Shown: one piece after another, positions 16,731 through 25,000 of the stretch
How positions within the stretch are numbered: the first letter of the stretch is position 1
Layout: each line of letters begins with the position of its first letter
Source of the DNA: a virus
Virus record (IMG/VR): IMGVR_UViG_3300030019_000083
Coordinates: 1-38,280 of that record
Length of the DNA: 38,280 nucleotides
Direction: 5' to 3' (one strand)
Made by a program: the position numbers and the translations under genes
Notes under the pieces: generated by a model
The model's database searches: none
The model's input: the letters and a program-made list of their open reading frames with translations, nothing else
Told to the model about the DNA's origin: nothing

Positions 16731-17189
16731 CTATTTCTTTTTCTTAGCAGCGTTAGCAGCATCAATTTCTTCCTGACGGATTTGCCATGCAGTCTTTCCG
16801 GTATCACCCAGGTTAATGGCTGCCTTTTCACGCGTTGGCAAACTTTGTACAAGATTTGTGGCACTTGCAGGATCTTTATCGAATAGGTTTAACAGGGATG
16901 TTTTTACACTTCCATCTGCTTTTTCGCTCAGGCGGCCATCTTTGATAGCTTCATCTACCGATGATGTAAATGCTGCTGTCTTTTCTGTCTTATCAGCAAG
17001 TTGAAGCGCATCGAGTTCAATTTTACGTTCGTTAGCTAATTTCAAATTGGCAGCAGATTTCAGCTTTTCAGCTTCCAGGTTATTTTCAACTTTTACTTTA
17101 TCAGAAAGCAAAAGTTCAACCTTTGCGTCAATATCGGCTTCAGTGGCCGTATCGCTAAGGTTTAATAGGGTTAAATACTTTTTTGACAT
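16731..17189 (-). CDS. Nested scaffold protein from an internal in-frame start (candidate)
   Basis: An in-frame ATG at 17189 begins MSKKYLTLLNLSDTATEADI, exactly where the protease domain gives way to the helical scaffold. Initiation here would give a free 152-residue scaffold, as gpZ is produced from within gene I in Mu and Nu3 from within C in lambda. An A/T-rich stretch (AAAAATAGAAATT) precedes the ATG, as is common before Bacteroidetes starts. Not proven by sequence. Confidence 0.4.
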   Translation of the reverse strand: MSKKYLTLLNLSDTATEADIDAKVELLLSDKVKVENNLEAEKLKSAANLKLANERKIELDALQLADKTEKTAAFTSSVDEAIKDGRLSEKADGSVKTSLLNLFDKDPASATNLVQSLPTREKAAINLGDTGKTAWQIRQEEIDAANAAKKKK

Positions 17190-17693
17190 AATTTCTATTT
17201 TTGGTTTTACAATAAAATCACTCAATTTTAATCCGGCATCTTTCTTAATATCAATTTCTTTCCCATCATTATCAAATAACCGGATAGCATTATTATTACT
17301 TCCAATGGATACGATAGAAACTTCACGTAATCTGCATTTCGTTACAACCATACAGCAAGTATCACCATCAGAACATTGCATACTGGGATCATTTGAACAT
17401 TCCAGGTCAACCAATCCACATGATGCCATTTTGATAAATCCATTCTGAACTTTGTTAATCATCCGCTGAACATCCTTATCGGTATCGGCTGTATCAAAAA
17501 TTGCATCAGCTAATAATTGTCCTTTTTCTTTCCTGATATTTTCCCATCTACCAACCGGCATATTCCAATCATTATGTTGATAAAACATAACCGGATTTTT
17601 CTCGAATTGGGTGGTATCCACTCCATCGACTGACACACAGACATCATACGTAGTTTTCGAGCCATCAAGCAATACAAAAGTGATTGGATCCAT
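16731..17693 (-). CDS. Prohead protease fused to scaffold (S78/U35-like)
   Basis: Residues 1-140 resemble HK97-type prohead proteases: NPVMFYQHNDWNMPVGRW carries the likely catalytic His40 and the PVG motif, and a Ser in KMASCGL (91) or LREVSIVSIG (126/129) would complete the site. From about residue 169 the chain becomes Lys/Glu/Ala-rich helix typical of scaffold, ending in a poly-Lys tail. This is the Mu gpI/gpZ arrangement. A cluster of Cys residues (92, 99, 107, 113, 114, 120) in the protease part is unusual. It is first in the leftward late operon, 66 nt before capsid. Confidence 0.75.
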   Translation of the reverse strand: MDPITFVLLDGSKTTYDVCVSVDGVDTTQFEKNPVMFYQHNDWNMPVGRWENIRKEKGQLLADAIFDTADTDKDVQRMINKVQNGFIKMASCGLVDLECSNDPSMQCSDGDTCCMVVTKCRLREVSIVSIGSNNNAIRLFDNDGKEIDIKKDAGLKLSDFIVKPKIEIMSKKYLTLLNLSDTATEADIDAKVELLLSDKVKVENNLEAEKLKSAANLKLANERKIELDALQLADKTEKTAAFTSSVDEAIKDGRLSEKADGSVKTSLLNLFDKDPASATNLVQSLPTREKAAINLGDTGKTAWQIRQEEIDAANAAKKKK

Positions 17694-17890
17694 TTTTAAT
17701 TAGCGTTTAATTGGTTTTTAAAAGTCGTTTTTACGGGTTTCTTCATCCGGATAAAGTTTACTTCGTTGTGAATTGCACTGCAAAAAAACACTATAAAATA
17801 TGTCCGTCAAAAAAGTACTGCCATTTTGTCACGCTTTTTTTTATTATAGCAGATAAAGCAGTTATTTTGCTTCAAATTAATACGGTCATT
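17694..17890. promoter_or_regulatory. Divergent late control region
   Basis: This ~200-nt gap separates the leftward capsid/tail operon from the rightward terminase/portal operon and should hold both late promoters. It is very AT-rich with several TTTTG strings, but I see no perfect TTTG-N19-21-TAnnTTTG pair in either direction, consistent with promoters that need a phage activator. GCAGATAAAGCA occurs at 17849-17860 and again at 17894-17905, just inside the terminase small-subunit gene. Confidence 0.4.
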
Positions 17891-18358
17891 ATGGCAGATA
17901 AAGCAAAAAGACGTACAAAACAAGAGATGAAAGCACTATACGATTATGCAAAAATGCTATTCGTATATGACAAGCTGAGTCAAAAAGAAATCTCCACAAA
18001 AACAGGAGTTAGCGAAGTAACTATCAGCAAATGGGTACGCGATGATAAATGGGATGATTATCGTAAGGCTATCTCTGTGACACGTGACGAACGTTACCGC
18101 TCCACCATTAACCAGTTGACCGAACTTGATAACCTGATTAAAAGCCGGGATGAAAACTACAGGTTTCCGTCCAAGGAAGAATCAAATATACGGCGTCGAC
18201 TCGTAGCCGATCTTACTGCATTGGAAGTGGAATGTGGAATTGTGGATGTAATCAATGTATCGATCAAGCTTCTGGAATGGTTGCGACAGGTGGATAATGA
18301 CAAGGCAAAGGAGATATCTGATATTTTCAACTCGTATATAAAAAGTACGCTGAAATAA
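17891..18358 (+). CDS. Terminase small subunit (HTH DNA-binding)
   Basis: The 155-residue protein carries an N-terminal helix-turn-helix (KEISTKTGVSEVTISKWV, about residues 34-51) followed by a helical region suited to oligomerisation. It lies 2 nt before the large terminase gene. It should recognise the packaging site and regulate the motor. The frame is open to 17711, but the upstream residues are unlike protein and the ATG at 17891 (MADKAKRRTKQEM) begins the recognisable domain, so the shorter form is chosen. Confidence 0.75.
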   Translation: MADKAKRRTKQEMKALYDYAKMLFVYDKLSQKEISTKTGVSEVTISKWVRDDKWDDYRKAISVTRDERYRSTINQLTELDNLIKSRDENYRFPSKEESNIRRRLVADLTALEVECGIVDVINVSIKLLEWLRQVDNDKAKEISDIFNSYIKSTLK

Positions 18359-18360
18359 TC

Positions 18361-19890
18361 ATGGCTAAGCAAGTAGAAAAACAAGCAATAAAGGAATGGG
18401 ACGAATACCGAAAGGCACTCATTACAGGAACGGCACTCGAATACAATAAAACGACGGCGGATATCGAAAAGCATCGTTTGTATCTTGAGGCACGACCCGT
18501 TGAATGGATGATGTATTTTTTTCCGAATTATGCTACATCGGAATTCGCCCCATTTCATTTAAAATATATCAGACGTATCATTGATAACCCTGAATGGTGG
18601 GAAGTGAACAGTTGGTCCAGGGAACTTGCAAAAGATACCGTCACCATGATGTTGATGTTCTTCTTAAACTTGACAGGTAAAAAGCGATTCACGCTTTTTG
18701 TATCCAGCTCCTACGATGCAGCCTGTGATCTTCTAATGCCTTACAAATTAAATTTTGAAAGCAACCAACGTATCATTGCTTATTATGGTGAACAACGAAG
18801 TTTTGGAAACTGGGAGACAGGTGATATCACTGCTAAGTGCGGAGCCAGGTATGTAGCATTGGGAGCCGGTCAATCTCCCCGTGGAAAGAAGAACGAGCAA
18901 CTTCGTCCGGATTCTATCATCATCACCGATATTGATACCGATGAGGACTGTAAGAATAAAGATACCATCGATAAACGGTTTGACTGGTTAGAACGAGCAT
19001 TGTATATGACTAGATCTATATCAAAAGATCTTTTATTTCTGGTATTGGGAAATATCATTGCTAAAGACTGCTGTGTTGTGAGAGCTGCTAAAAGAGCCGA
19101 CCATCATGATATTGTCAATATCAGGGATAAGAATGGAAAATCAACCTGGCCATCAAAAAACAGTGAGGAACGTATTGACCGGGTTCTTTCAAAAATGAGT
19201 ACTAAAGCTCAGCAGGCGGAATGTTTTAATAATCCACTTACTGAAGGGGATATATTCAAAGAACTTATATGGGGAAAATGTCCGCCAATATCATCCTTAC
19301 CTTATGTAGTGAATTATGCAGACCCTAGCCCATCCAATAAGGACAAACAAAAGAAAGGTGTCAGCTTTAAATCTTCTTTTATAATTGGCTATAAAGATGG
19401 AAAATTCTACATCTACAAAGGATTCCTTGAACAGGTCAATAATTCAATTTTTGTACAATGGTTCTACGATCTGCGAGATTATATACGTAATCGCGTACTG
19501 GCGTATAATTACATAGAAAATAATACTCTTCAGGATCCATTTTATGAACAGGTTTTTAGACCGATGTTCATGGCATGCGGAAAAGAGAAAGGATTTATAA
19601 ACATTACCCCGGATGACCGGAAAAAGCCGGATAAAGCAACTCGTATAGAGGGTAATCTGGAACCATTGAACCGTAATGGTCAGCTTATTTTCAATATAGA
19701 TGAAAAAGATAATCCGCACATGCAGCGCCTTGAAGAGCAATTTAAACTATTCAATATGCAATTAAAAGCTCCTGCCGACGGACCCGATTGTATAGAGGGT
19801 GGTGTATGGATACTCAATAAAAAGCTTTCTATGCTTGGTGTCGACAGTGTTAAAACCTTTGCAAAGCATAGGAATAACAAAAGAATGTAA
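18361..19890 (+). CDS. Terminase large subunit (Mu gp28-like)
   Basis: This is the 509-residue ATPase/nuclease that drives DNA into the prohead. The N-terminal ATPase has a deviant Walker A-like SWSRELAKDT (about 84-93) and a Walker B region SIIITDIDTDED (185-196). The C-terminal RNase H-like nuclease begins at NYADPSPS with Asp321 and continues through LNRNGQLIFN. Order small subunit, large subunit, portal matches Mu and other tailed phages. As a transposable phage it would probably package by headful from replicated copies with host flanks; that is inference from the family. Confidence 0.88.
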   Translation: MAKQVEKQAIKEWDEYRKALITGTALEYNKTTADIEKHRLYLEARPVEWMMYFFPNYATSEFAPFHLKYIRRIIDNPEWWEVNSWSRELAKDTVTMMLMFFLNLTGKKRFTLFVSSSYDAACDLLMPYKLNFESNQRIIAYYGEQRSFGNWETGDITAKCGARYVALGAGQSPRGKKNEQLRPDSIIITDIDTDEDCKNKDTIDKRFDWLERALYMTRSISKDLLFLVLGNIIAKDCCVVRAAKRADHHDIVNIRDKNGKSTWPSKNSEERIDRVLSKMSTKAQQAECFNNPLTEGDIFKELIWGKCPPISSLPYVVNYADPSPSNKDKQKKGVSFKSSFIIGYKDGKFYIYKGFLEQVNNSIFVQWFYDLRDYIRNRVLAYNYIENNTLQDPFYEQVFRPMFMACGKEKGFINITPDDRKKPDKATRIEGNLEPLNRNGQLIFNIDEKDNPHMQRLEEQFKLFNMQLKAPADGPDCIEGGVWILNKKLSMLGVDSVKTFAKHRNNKRM

Positions 19891-19930
19891 TTTTTAAACA
19901 CATTATATACAATTAAATACACACGGGAAA

Positions 19931-20248
19931 ATGAAAAAACTATTTAACTTTTTTAGAAGAGTAAACTATCGTATCAAAGTGCGTCGAATGAATCGAAAAG
20001 CCAATTTTAGGCACTTTAAGAAAGCCGTTCATCAAGCTGAATACTTATCTATTCAGAACGATAATAAACGATATCGGGTATTTCTTTTTGATGAATATAG
20101 GGTATGGAGCCGGGAAGATATTCAACGAATGAAAAACCGTGGAGTCCTTTCTAAAAAGCAAGAAACAGGGCTGTTGTCAAAACAGGTTCTTTATGATACA
20201 CTGGGTCATTCAAACTTACACCCTACTTTTTCAAATCGTAAACTTTAA
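19931..20248 (+). CDS. Small basic protein of unknown function
   Basis: The 105-residue protein is strongly basic at its N-terminus (FFRRVNYRIKVRRMNRK) and otherwise helical. I do not recognise a family. It lies between terminase and the gp36-like gene in the head operon with a 40-nt gap upstream and 4 nt downstream, so it is probably expressed with them. A nucleic-acid-binding or head-assembly role would be a guess. Confidence 0.6.
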   Translation: MKKLFNFFRRVNYRIKVRRMNRKANFRHFKKAVHQAEYLSIQNDNKRYRVFLFDEYRVWSREDIQRMKNRGVLSKKQETGLLSKQVLYDTLGHSNLHPTFSNRKL

Positions 20249-20252
20249 TATT

Positions 20253-20675
20253 ATGGCATTCATTTCATCCGATGAGTTAAAAACTCACCTTTACTCAGAA
20301 AATATTACTGCCATTCAAGGCGATGATGAAACTATACTTACTGCCGCTATCGATGGTGCCTGTCAGCAAGCTAAAAGTTATCTGAATGCATTCGATACTG
20401 ATGCTGTTTTTGGTGCAACCGGTAATAATCGCAATGCCTTATTATTGATATTCATTAAGGACATGGCTGTATGGCATTTCATTAAACTTTGTAATGCCGG
20501 TACCTCTGTAAGTTTCAGACGTGACAATTACACCGATGCTGTCGACTGGCTTAAAAATGTTCAGAAAGGGAATACAATACCGGACTTTCCATTAAGAAAG
20601 GACGAATCCGGAAAACCTGAAACGAATACGCTTTTTAAAATAGGTTCAAATCCTAAAAGAGGACAACATATATAA
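20253..20675 (+). CDS. Mu gp36-like protein (DUF1320 type), head-tail connector region
   Basis: The 140-residue protein starting MAFISSDELKTHLY resembles the DUF1320/Mu gp36 family: an N-terminal ...L....I..I..DD..I..AI..A segment, then helices with ...VFGATGNNRNALLLIFIKDMAVWHFIKLC and an RRDNYTDAVDWL repeat. Proteins of this type lie in the head-tail joining region. The frame extends upstream to 20139, but that part overlaps the preceding gene; the ATG at 20253, 4 nt after it, is preferred. Here it lies before the portal rather than after capsid as in Mu. Confidence 0.7.
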   Translation: MAFISSDELKTHLYSENITAIQGDDETILTAAIDGACQQAKSYLNAFDTDAVFGATGNNRNALLLIFIKDMAVWHFIKLCNAGTSVSFRRDNYTDAVDWLKNVQKGNTIPDFPLRKDESGKPETNTLFKIGSNPKRGQHI

Positions 20676-20684
20676 TTTTACAAT

Positions 20685-22889
20685 ATGGAAACCAATAATA
20701 AACCATTACAATCTACTGCCGTAGATACTTTCAGGCCTACACTTGTAATTCGTCCATCCAGGGTGGAATCTGCTGATGTTGATACCTGGAGAAATGCAGT
20801 CAATTCTGCAAAATTCGGTTACAGGGAAAAACTCTACGATTTGTATGATAATTTAATGGCAGATGGAGTATTATCCAAAGCAGTTGAAAAATTTGTGGGT
20901 AAAGTTACGAATGCAGAAATTTCATTTCAGAAAAATGGAAAGAACATTCCTGAAATAGATGATTTGATGAATACTCCTGAATTTGAAGAATTGATAAAGG
21001 AAATTGCCTATGCTAAAATTTATGGCCGTTCGATCATTGAATTAGGTTTTACACCTGATTTCAGTGTGTTTTCTTACCCTCGTAAAAATTGTATCATTCG
21101 TTATATCGACCGACCATTATCCGAACGTCAGAAATGCATTGTTGCGCGTGAAGGACAAGTAACCGGGTATGATTATACGAAGGATGATTTTTTCATTGAA
21201 TGCGGTAAAGACGATGATTTAGGGCTTATTTTCAAGGCTGCTATTTATGTAATTTATAAGCGGGGCGGATTTGGTGATTGGGCACAATTTGCGGAGATTT
21301 GGGGACAACCGTTTTTGATTGGAAAGTATAATTCGTCTGATATAGCTACACGCGATCAATTGTTCGAGGATTTAGCTAAAATTGGAAGTCAGCCGGTTGC
21401 TGCAATTCCTAACGAAGCAAATATTGAGGTAATTGAAAATAAGTCGACTGGTAGCAGTGGTCTATTCAAGGATTTGAGAAGTGCTTGTAATGAAGAAATA
21501 CTTATCGCAATTCAGGGGGAGACAATGACTACCCTGTCCGGTTCATCCCGATCACAGGCAGAGGTACATCAGGATACCGATGATGACACGTCAAAAACAT
21601 TACGTCGGTATGTTCAGCGGATACTGAATAAAAAGCTTATCCCTCTACTCGTTAAACGTGGTTACAATGTTGCAGGAGGCAAATTCATATTTCCGGAAGC
21701 AGGTGAAGAACTAAGTATTACAGATAAGGTTACCAATGCTATTAATATCAAAAAAGCAGGTGTTCAGGTTGATGATGATTATTTCTATGAAATAACAGAT
21801 ATACCAAAACCAAAAGTTACAGTTGAAACAAAACCGGTAGATACACCACCCGTTCCCACTGTTGATGCAAATGGGAATCCAATTCTTCCGGAACCTATTC
21901 CACCAACTGATGTTCCACCAGTTGATACACCTCCTGTACCTGTAAAGCCTGTCAAAAAGTCCGGAGTAAAACTATCCGATACAGAAAATAAATTCATTCG
22001 GGGGATTGTTGATTTTTTCGCAAACGCCCGGACACCAGGGAGCCGGGCAAACTTGAACGTGAAATCGACAATATCTACTCAGCCAACCATTGATTTGGAT
22101 GTAAATGGAATATCGTTATCCGATTCAATCAATATAAATGATCTTATCAATCGCGCTATCAGGGAACTTTACGAAGAAGATTCAAAACAAAGTGAACTGA
22201 TAAATAAAAATCTTTTTGATATTACGAATAGTAAAATACAGGCTGGAATTGACACTTCATTAAAAACTGTTGATGATACTGAATTTGTCGATCGTTTTAA
22301 AAATAATACTGCCGTTTTTGCAGCATTTAAAAACCATTTACAGACCAAAGAGATGGTTGGCCTGTTGATGGATGAAAATGGAAAATTAAGGTCATTCAGT
22401 AAATTTAAAAAACTGGCTTTACAGGTTTCCGAGAAGTATAATGTAACCTGGTTACAGACTGAATACAATCAGGCGGTCCGATCGGCTCGAATTGCTTCCA
22501 ATTTAAAGCAGTTCGAAAAAACACTACATCTATATCCAAACCTTGAATATATTGAAAGTACAGCCGCCAATGAACGTCCAACGCATAAAAAGTGGGTAGG
22601 TACTATTCTTCCGTTCAATCATCCATGGTGGGATGATCATATGCCTCCAAGTGAATGGGGTTGCCAGTGTTCTGTATCACAAAGTGACAAAGAACCGACA
22701 GCGGTACCCGGAGAAGATGATTCAGATCCGGTATTTCAAAATAACCCGATTCAAACAGCCGACTTTATTAATATGGAGGAACACCCATATTATAAAAATA
22801 CTGATGAATCAGTTCGTAATGATATCATATTAAACGCATCAAAATTATTGGATGAATATCTGTCAAAAAAACAGAATCCAACTAAATGA
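20685..22889 (+). CDS. Portal protein (DUF935/Mu gp29) fused to MuF-like head protein (Mu gp30)
   Basis: The chain has 734 residues. About 1-375 match the DUF935 portal family (for example the YREKLYDLYDNLMADG and FAEIWGQPFLIGKY segments). A Pro/Val-rich linker (about 376-425) with PPVP repeats follows. The C-terminal ~250 residues end in a MuF-type motif: STAANERPTHKKWVG, LPFNHPWW, then MPPSEWGCQC. In Mu these are two adjacent genes, gp29 and gp30; here they are one chain. The portal forms the ring through which DNA enters, and MuF-type proteins are minor head components. No stop or frameshift is seen in the linker, and codon use looks uniform. Confidence 0.85.
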   Translation: METNNKPLQSTAVDTFRPTLVIRPSRVESADVDTWRNAVNSAKFGYREKLYDLYDNLMADGVLSKAVEKFVGKVTNAEISFQKNGKNIPEIDDLMNTPEFEELIKEIAYAKIYGRSIIELGFTPDFSVFSYPRKNCIIRYIDRPLSERQKCIVAREGQVTGYDYTKDDFFIECGKDDDLGLIFKAAIYVIYKRGGFGDWAQFAEIWGQPFLIGKYNSSDIATRDQLFEDLAKIGSQPVAAIPNEANIEVIENKSTGSSGLFKDLRSACNEEILIAIQGETMTTLSGSSRSQAEVHQDTDDDTSKTLRRYVQRILNKKLIPLLVKRGYNVAGGKFIFPEAGEELSITDKVTNAINIKKAGVQVDDDYFYEITDIPKPKVTVETKPVDTPPVPTVDANGNPILPEPIPPTDVPPVDTPPVPVKPVKKSGVKLSDTENKFIRGIVDFFANARTPGSRANLNVKSTISTQPTIDLDVNGISLSDSININDLINRAIRELYEEDSKQSELINKNLFDITNSKIQAGIDTSLKTVDDTEFVDRFKNNTAVFAAFKNHLQTKEMVGLLMDENGKLRSFSKFKKLALQVSEKYNVTWLQTEYNQAVRSARIASNLKQFEKTLHLYPNLEYIESTAANERPTHKKWVGTILPFNHPWWDDHMPPSEWGCQCSVSQSDKEPTAVPGEDDSDPVFQNNPIQTADFINMEEHPYYKNTDESVRNDIILNASKLLDEYLSKKQNPTK

Positions 22890-22916
22890 CAACTATTTAA
22901 TTTGTAAACTTAAAAT

Positions 22917-23420
22917 ATGGACATTGCAGATTTTTCAACCCAATTTACCGGACAGATGAAAAAACTGGATGAGTTTGTTCAGGGGGATGACATAAAAATA
23001 ATTATGGGTGTCGAGGCGGTTAATCATTTCAAAAAGTCATTTCAAGATGAAGGATTCACGGATGAAGAATTGGAAAAGTGGCCGGATGTAAAAAGACGTA
23101 ATCCGGAATCTCCCTGGCATGGACATTCGGGTCAGACAGGAAAGTTTTCACAGGCACGTACTACGGCTAAGGTATTAAGCGGAGAAACTAAGGAACTTCA
23201 AAACTCTATTTCTTATTCTTATATTGAAGGTGGGGTAAGAATTACTGATGCTACTCCCTATGCATCTGTTCACAATTTCGGAGAAGGTGCTAATGTATAT
23301 GGACGAAAAGCATTCATTATGAAAAAACGTCAATTCATGGGTAAATCTAAGGTGTTAGTTGATAATATTGAAAACAAAATTGTTTCTGAAATCAAAAAAA
23401 TACTCAAACTTAATTCATAG
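22917..23420 (+). CDS. Mu gpG-like virion morphogenesis protein
   Basis: The 167-residue protein carries the pattern of the phage virion morphogenesis family (PF05069): a helical N-terminus, GQTGKFSQARTTAKVLSGET, LQNSISYSY, then TPYASVHNFGEG and a basic KAFIMKKRQFMG segment. Mu gpG participates in tail and head completion. It follows the portal-MuF gene by 27 nt, the same neighbourhood as in Mu. Confidence 0.78.
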   Translation: MDIADFSTQFTGQMKKLDEFVQGDDIKIIMGVEAVNHFKKSFQDEGFTDEELEKWPDVKRRNPESPWHGHSGQTGKFSQARTTAKVLSGETKELQNSISYSYIEGGVRITDATPYASVHNFGEGANVYGRKAFIMKKRQFMGKSKVLVDNIENKIVSEIKKILKLNS

Positions 23421-23446
23421 AATATTAATCAGTATAATCTATTTAT

Positions 23447-23902
23447 ATGAAAGTAATATACAATGCCATATTGGCACAATTAAAAGCTACAGTTCCGGCC
23501 ATTAAATGGATTGATCAGGAGATGGGACAACTGGATATTAAACCAGGAGAACGTCCGGCTGTAAAGTTTCCATGCGCAATCATTGGGATAGAATATAACC
23601 AGTGTAATGATTTGGATAATTCAGGTAAAATTCAGGAATGTAAATCAAACATCATTGTACGTATTGCATTCGATACTCCGACACAACGGACTTCATCTGC
23701 AGCATCAGAAACTATTCGTGAAAAGGATCTATCTCCACAGGATACAATAAATGACATCTACAAGAGCCTACAGGGATTTGGAACAGATGATTTCGACCCT
23801 ATTTCACGTGTCTCACAGCGGAAGGAAATACGTTCAGACGGCCTGTTTGTTGAACGGATTATATTTAAATGCGAATTTGAGGATAGATCGGCACTCTCCT
23901 AA
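23447..23902 (+). CDS. Mu gp37-like / tail terminator candidate
   Basis: The 151-residue protein has the alpha/beta pattern of small tail-completion proteins, with an N-terminal VIYNAILAQLKATVPAIKWI helix, a PAVKFPCAIIGI strand and a C-terminal VERIIFKCEFEDRS strand. Position after the gpG-like gene and last in the head operon fits Mu gp37 (DUF1834) or a generic tail terminator that caps the tail tube. A strong terminator follows within 40 nt. Confidence 0.55.
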   Translation: MKVIYNAILAQLKATVPAIKWIDQEMGQLDIKPGERPAVKFPCAIIGIEYNQCNDLDNSGKIQECKSNIIVRIAFDTPTQRTSSAASETIREKDLSPQDTINDIYKSLQGFGTDDFDPISRVSQRKEIRSDGLFVERIIFKCEFEDRSALS

Positions 23903-23940
23903 TCGGATATTGAGGATTATAACTACGAGTATTAAAATAA

Positions 23941-23975
23941 AAAATCCCCTGAGCGATTTGCTCAGGGGATTTTTT
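23941..23975. terminator. Strong bidirectional intrinsic terminator
   Basis: A 12-14 bp stem (AAAATCCCCTGAGC at 23941-23954 with GCTCAGGGGATTTT at 23960-23973), a 5-nt loop and T-run to 23975. A-rich sequence on the left gives the leftward transcript a U-tract as well. It separates the convergent rightward head operon from the leftward secreted-protein gene. Confidence 0.92.
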
Positions 23976-23980
23976 GTGAA

Positions 23981-24817
23981 TTAGTTTTCGTCATCTTTTA
24001 AATAACTATAATCTTCTTTGGATAATTCAATACTTTTTGGTTTATCAATTAGTTTAGTAGTACCATCCATATATGTAACTAAAATTGATGTTATTTTAGC
24101 AGTTTCAACTAAATCCGTAAACCACAAATAATCGAATGAATAAGATGCTGAATCTTTTGGTTTTAATGGTCCAATAGCCCTAACCCTAACACTAGGATTC
24201 TTATTTTTATAAACTATATCTCCAACTGGATTTTTACCTACCAAAGTAAATGAGATATATTTAATCGTTTTCGCTGTTGGATTGTAAACCTCAAATTTAG
24301 CTCCAGTACCTTCAGTATACTCACTTACATCAAATATATTCCAATGTAAAATTGATAATCCTTTAAATTTATACGAATCAATCTTTTTGACAATTTTAGA
24401 CAACTTATCTAAATAATATAGTTTTGAAAGCCTAGTTGAATTCTCATTAAACTTATTGTAACTTTCATCTGATAGATTTTTTATCGAGTTAAAGTAATCA
24501 ATACTATCTGTAAATTCTATACATCCTTTATCAATATAGTATTTTTCTCCTTTATAATTTACCTCATATAAATCTGCCTCTTTTTTCAAAATAGACTTAT
24601 CAATGCAGTGTTTAATTCCAGTAACAAAAAGAATTGTACCATTATCAACCTTTTTATCTGATGACAACATGCAATAATCAATTGTTGCTTTTCCTAAATA
24701 AGTTCCTTCTGTACCATTTTTTACAAATCCAAATACCATTGTTGAGTCAGTAACAACTTTTTGCGAATAAACAAAAGAAATATTTAACATGAATACAAAT
24801 AGCGCAATCTTTTTCAT
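23981..24817 (-). CDS. Secreted protein of unknown function (cargo/moron)
   Basis: The 278-residue protein begins with a clear signal peptide (KKIALFVFMLNISFVYSQ), with cleavage expected after Ser18. The mature part is Lys/Tyr-rich and of mixed strand character. Two Cys residues near positions 49 and 71 might form a disulphide. No known family is recognised. It is isolated by a terminator on each side and has its own candidate promoter, the layout of a moron gene expressed from the prophage. A role in altering the lysogen envelope or excluding other phages is possible but not shown. Confidence 0.7.
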   Translation of the reverse strand: MKKIALFVFMLNISFVYSQKVVTDSTMVFGFVKNGTEGTYLGKATIDYCMLSSDKKVDNGTILFVTGIKHCIDKSILKKEADLYEVNYKGEKYYIDKGCIEFTDSIDYFNSIKNLSDESYNKFNENSTRLSKLYYLDKLSKIVKKIDSYKFKGLSILHWNIFDVSEYTEGTGAKFEVYNPTAKTIKYISFTLVGKNPVGDIVYKNKNPSVRVRAIGPLKPKDSASYSFDYLWFTDLVETAKITSILVTYMDGTTKLIDKPKSIELSKEDYSYLKDDEN

Positions 24818-24843
24818 AACATCTATTTTAATAAATTATTTTA

Positions 24844-24874
24844 CAAAAATAAAGAGTTTCCCTGAATAAACAAG
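24844..24874 (-). promoter_or_regulatory. Candidate Bacteroidetes promoter for the secreted-protein gene
   Basis: On the minus strand TATTTTTG (24851-24844) matches TAnnTTTG exactly. CTTG (24874-24871) lies 19 nt upstream as a near-match to the TTTG -33 box. The ATG is about 27 nt downstream of the -7 box. The same sequence overlaps a terminator-like hairpin, so the two readings compete. Confidence 0.45.
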
Positions 24875-24883
24875 GAAACTCTT
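24852..24883 (-). terminator. Intrinsic terminator (leftward), early operon end
   Basis: AAGAGTTTCC (24852-24861) and GGAAACTCTT (24874-24883) are a perfect 10-bp inverted repeat with a 12-nt loop. Leftward transcripts would read the stem followed by UAUUUUUG. With the hairpin at 24947-24978 it would close the early operon before the cargo gene. Confidence 0.65.
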
Positions 24884-24946
24884 AAATTTATTTTATCATA
24901 TGTTTTGTTGTTTCTGATTATGCAATAAAAAGTGATAAAAAAATTA

Positions 24947-24978
24947 AAGCCGTCTGAATTTCACAACGAAAACGGCTT
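24947..24978 (-). terminator. Intrinsic terminator (leftward) after the HTH gene
   Basis: AAGCCGT (24947-24953) pairs with ACGGCTT (24972-24978). On the minus strand the hairpin is followed by TTAATTTTTTT. It lies just 23 nt beyond the stop of the last early gene, so it is the likely primary end of the early transcript. Confidence 0.6.
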
Positions 24979-25000
24979 ATCATATTTAAAAACGATTCTT

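Noticed and set aside
17711-17890. N-terminal extension of the small terminase
   Set aside because: The residues are unlike protein, and the region is needed for divergent promoters; the ATG at 17891 starts the domain.
18157-18558. Minus-strand ORF across the terminase junction
   Set aside because: Shadow of the two terminase genes, which carry recognisable domains.
21785-21997. Minus-strand Gly/Thr-rich ORF opposite the portal-MuF linker
   Set aside because: Antisense of the Pro/Val-rich linker; its repetitive composition is explained by that.
24901-25000. Plus-strand 80-codon ORF at 24932-25174
   Set aside because: Antisense to the HTH gene and terminator region, with no promoter or domain.
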